Source of the DNA: Paenibacillus sp. RC67
GTDB taxonomy: Bacteria > Bacillota > Bacilli > Paenibacillales > NBRC-103111
Assembly (NCBI RefSeq): GCF_030020805.1
Contig: NZ_CP125098.1
Location: forward strand, 2,336,001-2,400,000
Direction of reading: 5' to 3'
DNA length: 64,000 nucleotides
Shown here: positions 9,563 through 18,897 of the stretch, piece after piece
Position numbering within the stretch: position 1 is the first letter of the stretch
Layout of the letters: each line of letters begins with the position of its first letter
Notes under the pieces: model-generated
Seen by the model: the letters and a program-made list of their open reading frames with translations, nothing else
Databases searched by the model: none
Told to the model about the DNA's origin: nothing
Translations under genes and position numbers: made by a program

Positions 9563-9767
9563 CTTAGAGTTTTTCGAAGAAAAACTAACTTCGAAAGCAT
9601 AGACTTAGAGTTTTTCGAAGAAAAACTAACTTCGAAAGCATAGACTTAGAGTTTTTCGAAGAAAAACTAACTTCGAAAGCATAGACTTAGAGTTTTTCGA
9701 AGAAAAACTAACTTCGAAAGCATAGACTTAGAGTTTTTCGAAGAAAAACTAACTTCGAAAGCATAAG
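9563..9767. repeat. Five perfect tandem copies of a 41-bp unit
   Basis: Units begin with CTTAGAG at 9563, 9604, 9645, 9686 and 9727. A sixth begins at 9768 but diverges after CTTAGA. Copies are identical except for two bases at the very end of the last unit. Each unit can form two mutually exclusive hairpins: AGTTTTT/AAAAACT with a 5-base loop, or TTTCGAAG/CTTCGAAA with a 9-base loop. The array sits between two divergently transcribed genes and reaches the ribosome site of the oxidoreductase. Copy number is likely to vary between strains. Confidence 0.97.
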
Positions 9768-9814
9768 CTTAGAAACCGAATATTGTCAGGAAGCGATTTC
9801 TTTCTTATAGTAAG

Positions 9815-10771
9815 ATGGAACGGAATAAAATGCGTCCCATTTATTACGGTAGTTATCCCAATATTTCAGCAGGGGTGAAATTGGCTATGGCTGTCATTCC
9901 GCGATATGTAACCCACTATCCGAATATGGATTCATCGCTTCCTTTTCATGTGAAAATTCATAGGCTGGAAAACGGATTTGAATCGCATCGGCACGATTTT
10001 ATGGAGTTCTCGTATGTGATTGAGGGATACGGTTCGGAAATCATTAACGGAGTGGAGCACCGGATGATGCCGGGTACGTTTACGCTTGTCTTGCCGTATC
10101 AATATCACGAGATCATCTCAGAGCCAGGCACTCCGCTGGTTTTATATAATTGCAATTTTGGGATTCATTTGTATGGTCAAGGGGAGCAAATGCCGGGAAT
10201 CGATTGGCTCCATGCAGAGGAATCGCTGCCGCCTTTTGCTCAAATAGCCGAGGCGGAGCATGCCTATTTTGTTGCGGCCTTGGAGGAAATGCTCAGGGAA
10301 TATGTGGGGGAAGGTGTGTGGAAGCACGCACTGCTCAAAGCCAAGCTGACGGAAGTGTTAGTCCGCTTTGATCGATTCCGCAGAAGTGCAGGACTCTCCG
10401 CCGCAAAGACAGAATATCTGTGCCTGAGGGATAGATCACAGCCGAAGGGGAACATTTGGCAGGTCATTCGTTACATCCACACTCACTATCAAGATGAGCT
10501 GACGTTAACGGGCGTTGCAGAGAGATTCGGATTCAGTGTGCCGTATTTGAGTGAGCTGTTCAAAAAAGCTATTGGACAAAATTTTCTAGCTTTTGTACAT
10601 GAGGTACGAATTCGTCAAGCCTGTGCACTGCTTATTTCTACCGAAATGAATGTCTCGGACATTGCTTTGGAAACAGGTTATGGATCTTATAACACCTTTT
10701 CTCGAATTTTTCGGGAAATGAAGGGAATGACTCCTGCAGCTTATCGCAAGCTGAAGGGGATACAACAATAA
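9815..10771 (+). CDS. AraC-family transcriptional regulator with cupin-like sensor
   Basis: A one-component regulator of 318 residues. Residues 45-135 form a cupin-like ligand pocket (SHRHDFMEFSYV and a later PYQYHEI), and residues 215-315 carry the double AraC HTH ending MTPAAYRKLKG. It is divergent from the oxidoreductase-isomerase pair and 71 bp upstream of the alginate-lyase-family gene, so it probably controls one or both; this is inferred from position. The start is uncertain: ATG 9815 lacks a well-spaced ribosome site, whereas ATG 9830 has GGAACGGA just upstream and would remove five residues. Confidence 0.88.
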   Translation: MERNKMRPIYYGSYPNISAGVKLAMAVIPRYVTHYPNMDSSLPFHVKIHRLENGFESHRHDFMEFSYVIEGYGSEIINGVEHRMMPGTFTLVLPYQYHEIISEPGTPLVLYNCNFGIHLYGQGEQMPGIDWLHAEESLPPFAQIAEAEHAYFVAALEEMLREYVGEGVWKHALLKAKLTEVLVRFDRFRRSAGLSAAKTEYLCLRDRSQPKGNIWQVIRYIHTHYQDELTLTGVAERFGFSVPYLSELFKKAIGQNFLAFVHEVRIRQACALLISTEMNVSDIALETGYGSYNTFSRIFREMKGMTPAAYRKLKGIQQ

Positions 10772-10842
10772 TTGTTCATTCTAACTATCAATATACACAA
10801 AACAGCAGCGTTAGCTGGCTGTCATGGATAAGGAGCTCGATT

Positions 10843-12009
10843 ATGAGAACAACTGAGGATAAGACACCGAATCTGTTTATCTGGAATGCGGAAGCGCTGA
10901 AACTCGCTAAGACTCGCTTGCAGGACGGAGACGAAGATTTGCTTCCAGCACTGAATCGGCTTCGCTCGGATGCAGAAGCAGCTCTCTTGAGTGAGCCAGC
11001 TACTGTTGTTAACAAGCCTAAGCTTCCTCCTAGCGGGGATAAGCATGATTACATGAGCATGGGGCCTTATTGGTGGCCCAATCCAGATACGGCTGATGGC
11101 CTTCCGTATATTCGTCGCGACGGAGAGGTCAATCCGGCTTCAAGGTTATTCGATCTGCCCAAGTTGGAGACTTTATGCGATCAAGTCGAGACGCTGGCTC
11201 TTGCCTACTATTATCTTGATTCGGAGCTTTACGGGGAACGGGCGGCAGTGCTGTTGCGGACGTGGTTTCTGGATGAGGAGACGAAAGTGAATCCGAACTT
11301 GAACTTTGGACAGGGGATACCGGGAATTTGTGATGGGCGAGGTATCGGCATTATTGAAACCTGGAATTATTGCAAGCTGGTGGAGGCGGTAGGTTTGCTG
11401 GAGCAATCTCCTGCATGGAGCCGGGCAGATCATCAAAGACTGCAGCAGTGGTTCCGCGATTTCCTGCAGTGGCTCCTCAGCAGCACCTACGGATTAGAGG
11501 AAGCGAAGGAGCATAATAATCACGGCACCTATTACGATTTGCAGGTAGTCCAATTTGCATTATTCTCGGAGCAGAAGGAGCTTGCTTGGGAGGTGCTAAG
11601 GACTAACGTGTATGGACGCATTCAATCGCAGATTGAACCGGATGGGCTCCAGCCTCATGAGGCGGGGAGGACGCTTGGCTTAAGCTACTCGGTTATGAAT
11701 CTTCTCGGGTTTTGCTTCCTTTCAAGAATGGGTCAACGCCTCGAATCTGATATACAGGGCTATGTATCGGGGGACGGAAGAAGTATCGAGAAAGGAATGG
11801 ATTACTTGCTTCCGTATCTTATTTCGGAGGAACGTTGGCCATATGAACAGATTAAGCCGATGAAAACAGGCTGGGGATTGGAGCTTATAAGCGCTGCGGC
11901 GATGATCTATCCGAAGGAATCGTATCTTAGCACTGTTCGAGAGCTGAGACTACGCGGAGAATTATCTTCAAATCGAAACAACTTGATTTATCCTTTGGTT
12001 ACTATATAA
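10843..12009 (+). CDS. Alginate-lyase-family (PF05426) polysaccharide lyase-like protein
   Basis: A 388-residue (alpha/alpha)-barrel protein recognisable by the family signature MGPYWWPNPD (residues 72-82) and by NNHGTYYD (225-232), which supplies the Asn/His/Tyr of the active groove. There is no signal peptide, so it should act on imported oligosaccharides, unlike secreted alginate lyases. It stands alone behind the AraC gene and ends at a terminator. Family members act on alginate or other uronate-containing chains; the substrate is unproven, but the pectin/uronate genes elsewhere in the window fit. Start ATG 10843 has an AAGGAG site ending 8 bases before it. Confidence 0.85.
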   Translation: MRTTEDKTPNLFIWNAEALKLAKTRLQDGDEDLLPALNRLRSDAEAALLSEPATVVNKPKLPPSGDKHDYMSMGPYWWPNPDTADGLPYIRRDGEVNPASRLFDLPKLETLCDQVETLALAYYYLDSELYGERAAVLLRTWFLDEETKVNPNLNFGQGIPGICDGRGIGIIETWNYCKLVEAVGLLEQSPAWSRADHQRLQQWFRDFLQWLLSSTYGLEEAKEHNNHGTYYDLQVVQFALFSEQKELAWEVLRTNVYGRIQSQIEPDGLQPHEAGRTLGLSYSVMNLLGFCFLSRMGQRLESDIQGYVSGDGRSIEKGMDYLLPYLISEERWPYEQIKPMKTGWGLELISAAAMIYPKESYLSTVRELRLRGELSSNRNNLIYPLVTI

Positions 12010-12023
12010 GCAAAGGAAAAGGG

Positions 12024-12062
12024 AAAGCCCCGAGAGACTTGAATCGTCGCTCAGGGCTTTTT
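12024..12062. terminator. Bidirectional terminator shared by convergent genes
   Basis: AAAGCCCCGAG (12024-12034) pairs with CTCAGGGCTTT (12050-12060) with one mismatch, followed by Ts. The last codons of the - strand gene lie inside its right arm. Confidence 0.8.
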
Positions 12063-13637
12063 ACTAGCTATTGGAATGGAGTAGGGCTGTGATTGACCTA
12101 GTACGGTTTCTTTTTCATCCACAACTTTGACTTGCAGCTCAAGGCTTGTTGATTTCTCTATAAGTTCTTTCGGAATAACGGCTGTCATCGTTTCCTCGGA
12201 AATCCATGTTGTCGTCTGCGGTTTGCCGTTGGCATAGATAGTAGAAGCAATTCCGAAGCGGCCTCCTTTGACGGTAACCGTCGTTGTCTTCTTAAGGTCG
12301 GAGACAATGCTGTCTCCTGACGCTATTTTGTCCGGAGTTACAGATGTAATGAAAGGGTCGCCATAACCCATGATGAATGTGGAGGTAGCAGGTTCCTCGG
12401 ATTGCTCCTGACCGCTGGTCCCAAACAATATTTGTTCTTGTCTTGCTTTGTATTCGGTCAAATCTTCTTCTTTGATGTTCATGGCTTCATAGTACTGTGT
12501 CGGTGGAATGATAGGGATTTGCTTGGACAGCCGCGATAGGTAGTCGGTAAAGCTGCTACCTTTGAGCTTGGCAAGCTGCAAAACATACGGTCCGAGAAAG
12601 GAAGGACTAATATGCAGCGTTTCTTTGGCATTCGGCATATAGTTGTTCCATACGACTACCGGGACATTGTGCATTTTCTCCAGAAAATTCGGATCTTTCT
12701 CACCTTGAATATACTGGCTTTCACGATATACGAAGTAATCATCTTCCAGAAAAGGGAGATGATCGCCGAAAAAGACGATAATAGTCGGTTCCTTCACTTG
12801 GCTATAGTGATCTACTAGCTCATGAAGCATTGCATCCGCTCCGCTGGCTCCTTGTGCATACGTTTCCAAAAGACTTAACGCTTCACCCGACATATTGCCT
12901 TTCGTATCTTTAATTTCAATTGTATTGCGTTTAAATTTGTTAGACCAGTAGTGATAATGATTTTCCATCGTATTGGCAAAAATAAAATCGGGTCCTTCAC
13001 TGCGTTCATTTTCTTCAATAATTCGTTTGGCTACGGCATGATCACCGATATAAGGCCCAACATATTCGTTAGGATCGAAATATTCAAAGCTGATGAAGCG
13101 GGAGAAGCCGAAATGCCTGTACACGTTGCGGCTGTCAAAATACCAATTATAAAAAGGACTGATGGCCGTAGTCGTATAACCTTGTCTTGCTAAAATGCTT
13201 GCCAGGGAATCAACGTCCCTTTTAATAAACTGTTCGTAAGCAATCGAGCCTTCTGGCAAAAAACGCATCGAGTTGCCTGTCAGCACCTCAAGCTCTACAT
13301 TAGCAGTACCTCCTCCGAATTGAGGAGACAGCATCCACCCGCTCGTATACTTCTCTTTCAGAGCATGATAGGTCGGGATAGGGTCTCTGCTGAAGGTAAG
13401 GCCTTCAATGAGGGTTGGATCCCAGAACGCTTCACTTAGAACGACGATCACATTGGGGCTTCGCTCAAGCTCCTCTTTGCTCCAATCCTCTGTAGTAATA
13501 TCCAGCTGAAGCGGTTTTCTAGGTGCAGGAGCCTCTTCCGTAGAGGAAGTGCGAAGTAGTGCGAATAACCCTGCTGCAATGAAGAATGCGGCCAGACGCA
13601 TCCAAGCAGGGAAGCGGCGAAATGATTTGAACGACAT
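12051..13637 (-). CDS. LtaS-like sulfatase-fold membrane protein with C-terminal IPT-like domain
   Basis: A membrane-anchored, outward-facing alkaline-phosphatase-superfamily enzyme of about 528 residues. One N-terminal transmembrane helix (about 11-30) is followed by a PF00884 sulfatase domain (60-370). Candidate catalytic residues by analogy with LtaS are Glu69 (VVLSEAFWD), Thr111 (GGGTANVE), and Asp292/His293 (FFGDHLP). Residues 428-520 look like an IPT/TIG immunoglobulin-like domain. Canonical LtaS has five membrane helices and no IPT domain, so this is a reduced form. ATG 13637 is chosen because TAGGAG lies just before it; the upstream extension to 13721 lacks a signal. A role in lipoteichoic acid or other glycerophosphate transfer is plausible but unproven. 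Confidence 0.85.
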   Translation of the reverse strand: MSFKSFRRFPAWMRLAAFFIAAGLFALLRTSSTEEAPAPRKPLQLDITTEDWSKEELERSPNVIVVLSEAFWDPTLIEGLTFSRDPIPTYHALKEKYTSGWMLSPQFGGGTANVELEVLTGNSMRFLPEGSIAYEQFIKRDVDSLASILARQGYTTTAISPFYNWYFDSRNVYRHFGFSRFISFEYFDPNEYVGPYIGDHAVAKRIIEENERSEGPDFIFANTMENHYHYWSNKFKRNTIEIKDTKGNMSGEALSLLETYAQGASGADAMLHELVDHYSQVKEPTIIVFFGDHLPFLEDDYFVYRESQYIQGEKDPNFLEKMHNVPVVVWNNYMPNAKETLHISPSFLGPYVLQLAKLKGSSFTDYLSRLSKQIPIIPPTQYYEAMNIKEEDLTEYKARQEQILFGTSGQEQSEEPATSTFIMGYGDPFITSVTPDKIASGDSIVSDLKKTTTVTVKGGRFGIASTIYANGKPQTTTWISEETMTAVIPKELIEKSTSLELQVKVVDEKETVLGQSQPYSIPIASKKP

Positions 13638-13767
13638 GGACACGGCTCCTATTTCAACATAACTGTTCCTATTATAGCACGGAGCCTTACGGGGTAAAAC
13701 CACTTTAGAAAGCGTTATCATTATTCCATTTCATGGGTAGATTTCTTGATTTTATTTGAAAAATCCG

Positions 13768-13796
13768 TTGACGTCCCTCAGAGTATCCACTAAAGT
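13768..13796 (+). promoter_or_regulatory. Possible sigma-A promoter for the ABC exporter operon
   Basis: TTGACG (13768-13773), a 17-base spacer and TAAAGT (13791-13796). It would leave a leader of about 170 bases before the exporter start. The 332-bp stretch between the two divergent genes (13638-13969) shows nothing else convincing: no terminator and no small gene. Confidence 0.3.
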
Positions 13797-13969
13797 TACA
13801 TTCATACGCTTTTTTACCATATAGGAAAGATTGAGTTCGCTAAAGTACTAACGGAGTGTGAAGATTTTCTATTGGTGATAAAAACTACCGATGAACGCGG
13901 TCGTGCATCTATGAAAGGATGTAGACAGAGCTTTTTCGTAAAAAGGGATGTAAGTAAGGAGGCATTTGG

Positions 13970-15721
13970 ATGAAGCAAAAAATACCGATAAAGGATTATG
14001 CTATTTTACTGTCCAGCTATTTGCGGCAGCAGCGGGGGAGTATCGTATGGCTGTCGGTGCTGCTTATAGGCGGCATTATTATGCAGCTCGTGAACCCGCA
14101 AATCATTCGATACTTTATCGATACAGCCAAAACACAGGAAAGCACAGCGCCCCTTTTGTATGCGGCAGGGCTGTTTATTGGGGTATCGCTCCTACAGCAG
14201 GTTATTACGGTAATTGCGACCTATATAGGTGAAAACATTGGCTGGATAGCTACCAACAAGCTTCGCGGAGATGTTGCTGAGCACTGCATGAAGCTTGATA
14301 TGTCGTTCCATAAGTCACATACGTCCGGGGCAATTATTGAAAGAGTGGACGGGGACATTAACAATTTGGCCAATTTCTTTTCCAACTTTGTGGTGACGCT
14401 GCTCAGCAACCTGCTGCTTGTTGTCGGAATGCTGGTGCTTTTGTTCCGTGAGGGTTGGATTATCGGGACAGGAATGACTCTATTTGTCTTTCTTGCGATC
14501 TATGCTATTCAATACATAAGGCAGTTTGCTGTCCCTCATTGGGGAGCCTTGCGTCAAATGAGCTCCCGTTTTTACGGGTTTCTCGGGGAGCATTTGGAAG
14601 GCACGGAGGATACAAGAGCAAACGGGGCTACGGGGTATGTCATGTATCGTTTTCACCTGCTCATCCGCGAGTGGCTGCCGCTTCGAATCAAAGCCTTTTT
14701 TGGCTGGGCTAGTATGTGGATTACAACCTTAGTCGTCTTTACTATCGGGAATGCCATAGCGTTTGCCCTCAGCGCTTATTTCTGGAAAGAAGGCGCTATA
14801 ACGCTTGGAACCGTCTATATGATCTTCTATTATACGGAGCTGATGGGCAAACCGATTGAGAAAATCCGGACGCAAATGGAGGATTTGCAAAAAGCGGACG
14901 CCAGCATCATCCGCATTCGCGAGCTGTTGGCTACAGTTCCTGCTATTCGGGACGGAATTGGTTTACCTCTGCCGTCAGGTCCGCTATCCGTATCGTTCGA
15001 CCATGTCGCGTTTGGTTATGAAGACAATACGACGACGCTGCATCATATCGACTTTAAGCTGGAGCGAGGAAAAGTGCTTGGAGTGCTTGGTCGCACCGGG
15101 AGTGGCAAAACGACGCTGGCACGGCTTATGCTGCGCTTTTATGATGTGCGTGACGGTGGCATCTCTTTAGAAAATGTGGACATACGGGATGCTACGCTGC
15201 GAGATCTTCGAGGTAGAGTCGGTATGGTAACGCAAAATATCGAAATCTTTCAAGGAACGGTTCGCGACAATCTGACGTTCTTCCGTGAGGATGTTCAGGA
15301 TCGGCGAATTGTTGAAGTGCTGGAGGAATTAGGCTTAAAAGAATGGCTCGATTCATTGCCGAGCGGCTTAGACAGCCAGCTGGAATCGGGTGGAGGCGGA
15401 CTATCAGCTGGAGAGGCACAGCTTCTGTCATTCGCTCGAGTATTTCTGACGAATCCAGGGCTCATTATTCTTGATGAAGCCTCTTCAAGACTAGATCCTG
15501 CTACGGAACAAAAAATCGAGCAGGCCATCAGCCGCTTGTTAGAGAATCGGACCTGCATCATTATCGCTCATCGGTTAGCGACGATTCAGCGCGCAGATCA
15601 AATTCTTATTTTGGATCAAGGTAGGGTTATGGAGTTTGGGGAGAGAACCCGCCTTGCCGCCGATCACCGTTCACGTTATAACCAAATGCTGCAAGTCGGA
15701 ATGGAGGAGATGCTCGCATGA
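13970..15721 (+). CDS. ABC exporter half-transporter A (membrane plus ATPase domains)
   Basis: A membrane-fused ATPase of 583 residues. Six membrane helices (about residues 20-300) precede the nucleotide-binding domain, with Walker [10 protein letters not shown] (374-382), signature LSAGEAQ (478-484) and Walker B LIILDE (498-503) carrying the catalytic Glu503. The signature deviates from LSGGQ. It overlaps the next gene by ATGA and the two should form a heterodimer. With its partner's Asp in place of the catalytic Glu, the pair shows one consensus and one degenerate ATP site, as in BmrCD and TM287/288. Export of a drug, lipid or peptide is possible; no substrate clue is present. The ribosome site AAGGAGG is strong. 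Confidence 0.93.
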   Translation: MKQKIPIKDYAILLSSYLRQQRGSIVWLSVLLIGGIIMQLVNPQIIRYFIDTAKTQESTAPLLYAAGLFIGVSLLQQVITVIATYIGENIGWIATNKLRGDVAEHCMKLDMSFHKSHTSGAIIERVDGDINNLANFFSNFVVTLLSNLLLVVGMLVLLFREGWIIGTGMTLFVFLAIYAIQYIRQFAVPHWGALRQMSSRFYGFLGEHLEGTEDTRANGATGYVMYRFHLLIREWLPLRIKAFFGWASMWITTLVVFTIGNAIAFALSAYFWKEGAITLGTVYMIFYYTELMGKPIEKIRTQMEDLQKADASIIRIRELLATVPAIRDGIGLPLPSGPLSVSFDHVAFGYEDNTTTLHHIDFKLERGKVLGVLGRTGSGKTTLARLMLRFYDVRDGGISLENVDIRDATLRDLRGRVGMVTQNIEIFQGTVRDNLTFFREDVQDRRIVEVLEELGLKEWLDSLPSGLDSQLESGGGGLSAGEAQLLSFARVFLTNPGLIILDEASSRLDPATEQKIEQAISRLLENRTCIIIAHRLATIQRADQILILDQGRVMEFGERTRLAADHRSRYNQMLQVGMEEMLA

Positions 15722-17502
15722 GTACATTTACTTTTTTATGGCGGCTTATGCGCTATCGTCCGATCTTATATACGATTAATGCCATTGCCTGGTCGTTAAT
15801 TTACTTGGCTCCTATCGCTCCGGGTTGGATTACGAAGCAGTTTTTCGACACGCTGTCTGGAGGTTCCGTATACGGCTTCAGCATTGGGATGCTTATCGTT
15901 CTGCTGATTGCATCGGCGTTGGCTAAGGGGGTATTGATCCTATTCGGATTTGTTACGGATGTACAGTTCCGATTTCGTATCGGTGCCTTGCTGCGCCGAA
16001 ATATGCTGATGCGTATTTTGAAGGAACCGGGAGCGAAGGCTATCCCCTGTTCTCCTGGAGAAGCCATTAGCAGCTTCCGGGATGATGTGGATCAAATCGA
16101 AGAGACGGTGAGCTGGTCGGTCGACGCATTCGGAATGACCTGCTTTGCGGTCGTTTCCTTTTATATATTGTATGGAATCAATCCGACCATGACTTTGTGG
16201 GTGTTTTTACCTCTGGTGATTGTAGTGACTATTGCCCAACTTTCGACAACCCTGCTGCAAAAGTATCGAGCGGCCAGCCGGGAGGCGACGAGCCAGGTTA
16301 CAGGCGCGATTAGCGAGATGTTCAGCACCGTACAATCAATACAAGTCGCAGGAGCGGAAGAGCGGGTCATCAACCGGTTCCGGCAGCTGAACGATAACCG
16401 GCGTCAGGCGATGCTGAAGGATAAGCTGCTGAATCAAGTGCTTGATTCCGTATTTTCGAACACAGTCAACATCGGAACAGGGTTTATATTGTTGTTGGCG
16501 GCTCAGTCGATGCGAGATGGCAGCTTTACAGTAGGAGATTTTGCCTTGTTTGTCTATTACTTGACATTCATAACACAGTTCATTCAAAATTTCGGAAAGT
16601 TTTTGACTTATTTCAAACAGAGCTCCGTTGCCAAACAGCGCTTGGAGCAGCTGCTGCAAAGCTCCGATATTAGTGCCGCTGTAGAATATCATCCGCTACA
16701 TTTGCGTTCGGAGATGAAGGACCCAGGAGCAGAGGAGCAAAAAGCATCCGATGCGGATCGGCTCAGAGAGCTGGAGGTCCGCGGGATAACTTATCGTTAT
16801 CCAGAAACAGGACGCGGGATAGAAGATATCTCGTTCCGAATTCGGCGCGGCTCGTTTACGGTTATTACTGGCAGAATAGGTTCGGGCAAGACTACCTTGG
16901 TCCGAACACTGCTAGGACTGCTGCCGATGGATACTGGCACCATTCTTTGGAATCATGAGCGTGTTGACCAGCCAGGCGAGTTTTTTGTTCCACCACATAG
17001 CGCTTACACGCCTCAGGTTCCGCGTTTATATAGTGACACGCTAAGAAACAACATTCTGCTTGGGATGAATCGGGATTCGGAACAGCTCCAAGAAGCTGTC
17101 CGTTCTGCTATTCTCGATCCTGATATCGATCAATTGCAGAATGGGATGGACACTGTGATCGGACCGAGAGGCGTCAAGCTGTCTGGAGGGCAGGCACAGC
17201 GTACGGCAGCGGCAAGGATGTTTGTTCGTGATGCGGAGCTGCTAGTATTCGATGACTTGTCCAGTGCCCTAGATGTCGAGACCGAGCGCAAGCTCTGGGA
17301 GCGCATCTACGAGCAGCGGCAGGGCCAGGCGACTTGCCTCGTCATTTCTCATCGCAAGACGGCATTGGCGCATGCCGATCACATCATAGTTCTTAAGAAT
17401 GGTCGTGTGGAGGCCGAAGGAACGCTGGAATTCCTTCTTCAGACAAGTGAGGAGCTTCGTCATTTGTGGAATCGGGAAGAAGGTAAGGAAAGCGTAGGGT
17501 GA
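15718..17502 (+). CDS. ABC exporter half-transporter B (degenerate Walker B)
   Basis: Second half of the exporter, 594 residues. It has a six-helix membrane domain, then Walker [10 protein letters not shown] (385-393), a canonical signature LSGGQAQ (488-494) and Walker B LLVFDD (508-513), where Asp513 replaces the catalytic glutamate. An insertion of about 25 charged residues (330-352) lies between the membrane and ATPase parts. It is translationally coupled to the upstream half by a 4-base overlap and followed by a terminator at 17579. The Asp substitution together with the odd signature of the partner supports an asymmetric heterodimer rather than two homodimers. Confidence 0.93.
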   Translation: MSTFTFLWRLMRYRPILYTINAIAWSLIYLAPIAPGWITKQFFDTLSGGSVYGFSIGMLIVLLIASALAKGVLILFGFVTDVQFRFRIGALLRRNMLMRILKEPGAKAIPCSPGEAISSFRDDVDQIEETVSWSVDAFGMTCFAVVSFYILYGINPTMTLWVFLPLVIVVTIAQLSTTLLQKYRAASREATSQVTGAISEMFSTVQSIQVAGAEERVINRFRQLNDNRRQAMLKDKLLNQVLDSVFSNTVNIGTGFILLLAAQSMRDGSFTVGDFALFVYYLTFITQFIQNFGKFLTYFKQSSVAKQRLEQLLQSSDISAAVEYHPLHLRSEMKDPGAEEQKASDADRLRELEVRGITYRYPETGRGIEDISFRIRRGSFTVITGRIGSGKTTLVRTLLGLLPMDTGTILWNHERVDQPGEFFVPPHSAYTPQVPRLYSDTLRNNILLGMNRDSEQLQEAVRSAILDPDIDQLQNGMDTVIGPRGVKLSGGQAQRTAAARMFVRDAELLVFDDLSSALDVETERKLWERIYEQRQGQATCLVISHRKTALAHADHIIVLKNGRVEAEGTLEFLLQTSEELRHLWNREEGKESVG

Positions 17503-17578
17503 GGTATAGGAGATAAATCCCCAAGTATGCTGCGTTAGAAGATTTAATAGCGGAGCTTGGACGCTCTATAGCTCGGAG

Positions 17579-17634
17579 AAGATCGCTTTTTCTGCAAAAC
17601 CTTAAGGGTCCTGCGGAAGGGGCGATCTTTTTTT
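17579..17634 (+). terminator. Rho-independent terminator of the exporter operon
   Basis: AAGATCGC (17579-17586) pairs with GCGATCTT (17622-17629), followed by a T-run. The gap 17503-17829 holds only this hairpin and presumably the promoter of the next gene; no small gene was seen. Confidence 0.75.
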
Positions 17635-17829
17635 AGTAATGTCAGGTTGCTACTTCTTCCAGATGGTGGTCGAGTTGCTTCTTCTCCGAAAAAATCCGAC
17701 ATAAAACCATGTATTCACAACATGAAGACATAGATTTGCCTTTATGAATGCTAGCATAATAGAGTGGAGCTGTTAAGGCTACCAGGCGTTAAGAAGTTCA
17801 CCTATTAATATTAAAAGGGATGCGAGAAG

Positions 17830-18894
17830 ATGAATATACCATTAAAAACGATCATTGTCGGAACAGGCGGTTGGGGAAAAACCTGGTGTACGAGAACGCT
17901 TCCTAAAGCCATTCAAGAAGGAATGGTTGAGGTTGTAGCGGCGGTGGATGTCAATCAGGATCATTTAAGAATAGCTGCGCAGCATCTTGGCTTGAAGGAT
18001 AATCATTGCTTTACGGATGTTAAGGCAGCCTTGGAACAGACACAGCCGCAAATATGCATTATAGCTTCTCCGCCTCATACGCATGAGGAAACGGCGATTC
18101 TGGCCATGGAATACGGCTGTGACGTGCTGAGCGAGAAGCCGATTGCCGATACATTGGAGTCTTCTTTGCGAATTGTAGAAACGTCGCGCAGATTAAATAA
18201 AAAAATGGGTATAACGATGACTCATCGTTTTAGACGCCCAATCTGGACGTTCCGTGACTTAGTTCGTTCCGGGGCCTATGGAGAGCTGGACTACCTCATT
18301 ATGAACTTTAACTGGCACCGCCGCGACGGTCTTAAAGAAAGACAAGCCAAAATGTGGAATACAATGCTCATTGAGGGAGCGATTCATCAGTTGGATTTGC
18401 TGGAGAACTTAGCTGGAGCGCATTGCGAAAGCGTGTATATGGATTCATGGACTCCTAAATGGGGGAACTACACTGGGAGTGCGCAGGCTTTGCTGACTAT
18501 GCGGTTTGAGAATTCGGTCCGGGCCTCGTATGAGACAGCTTGGTGTAACGCTTCTCCTCAGCATAGCTGGGAGCAAGAGTACATCCGCGCTGAATTCGAG
18601 AAAGCCACCATTGTACTGAATCGAGGAGGCGTAGAGGTATTCTTAGAGGAAGACAATCGTATGCAAGGTAATCCCATCGGCAAGCCCGTAGAGTTTAAGG
18701 AAAGTGCAAAATGGGGAAATGACTATTTGCTCGAAGCCTTTATTCAATGGGTCCATGGAGGACAAAAAATGGAGACCGATATCGAATCGAATCTCCACTC
18801 TATGATATTGTTGTTCGCCTCTATGGAAAGCAGTAAGCAGGGAATACCTGTGAATGTCAAAACGTTTGCTCGTGAGAATGGAAGGATAGACTAG
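17830..18894 (+). CDS. Gfo/Idh/MocA-family oxidoreductase
   Basis: A cytoplasmic NAD(P)-dependent dehydrogenase of 354 residues with the Rossmann start VGTGGWGKTW (an unusual Trp after the glycine motif), catalytic Lys in SEKPIAD and a C-terminal dimerisation domain containing EGAIHQLDLL. The start follows AAAAGGGA. It ends 3 bp from the stop of the convergent orphan regulator domain, with no terminator between. It is monocistronic and upstream of the heparinase II/III-like gene by about 860 bp. The substrate is unknown; a uronic or deoxy sugar is possible from the surroundings. Confidence 0.9.
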   Translation: MNIPLKTIIVGTGGWGKTWCTRTLPKAIQEGMVEVVAAVDVNQDHLRIAAQHLGLKDNHCFTDVKAALEQTQPQICIIASPPHTHEETAILAMEYGCDVLSEKPIADTLESSLRIVETSRRLNKKMGITMTHRFRRPIWTFRDLVRSGAYGELDYLIMNFNWHRRDGLKERQAKMWNTMLIEGAIHQLDLLENLAGAHCESVYMDSWTPKWGNYTGSAQALLTMRFENSVRASYETAWCNASPQHSWEQEYIRAEFEKATIVLNRGGVEVFLEEDNRMQGNPIGKPVEFKESAKWGNDYLLEAFIQWVHGGQKMETDIESNLHSMILLFASMESSKQGIPVNVKTFARENGRID

Positions 18895-18897
18895 GGT

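Noticed and set aside
9570-9760. Repeated peptide MLSKLVFLRKT on the reverse strand of the 41-bp units
   Set aside because: The unit length is not a multiple of 3, so frames break between units, and there is no ribosome site.
9563-9767. CRISPR array
   Set aside because: Units are contiguous and identical without unique spacers, and no cas genes are near.
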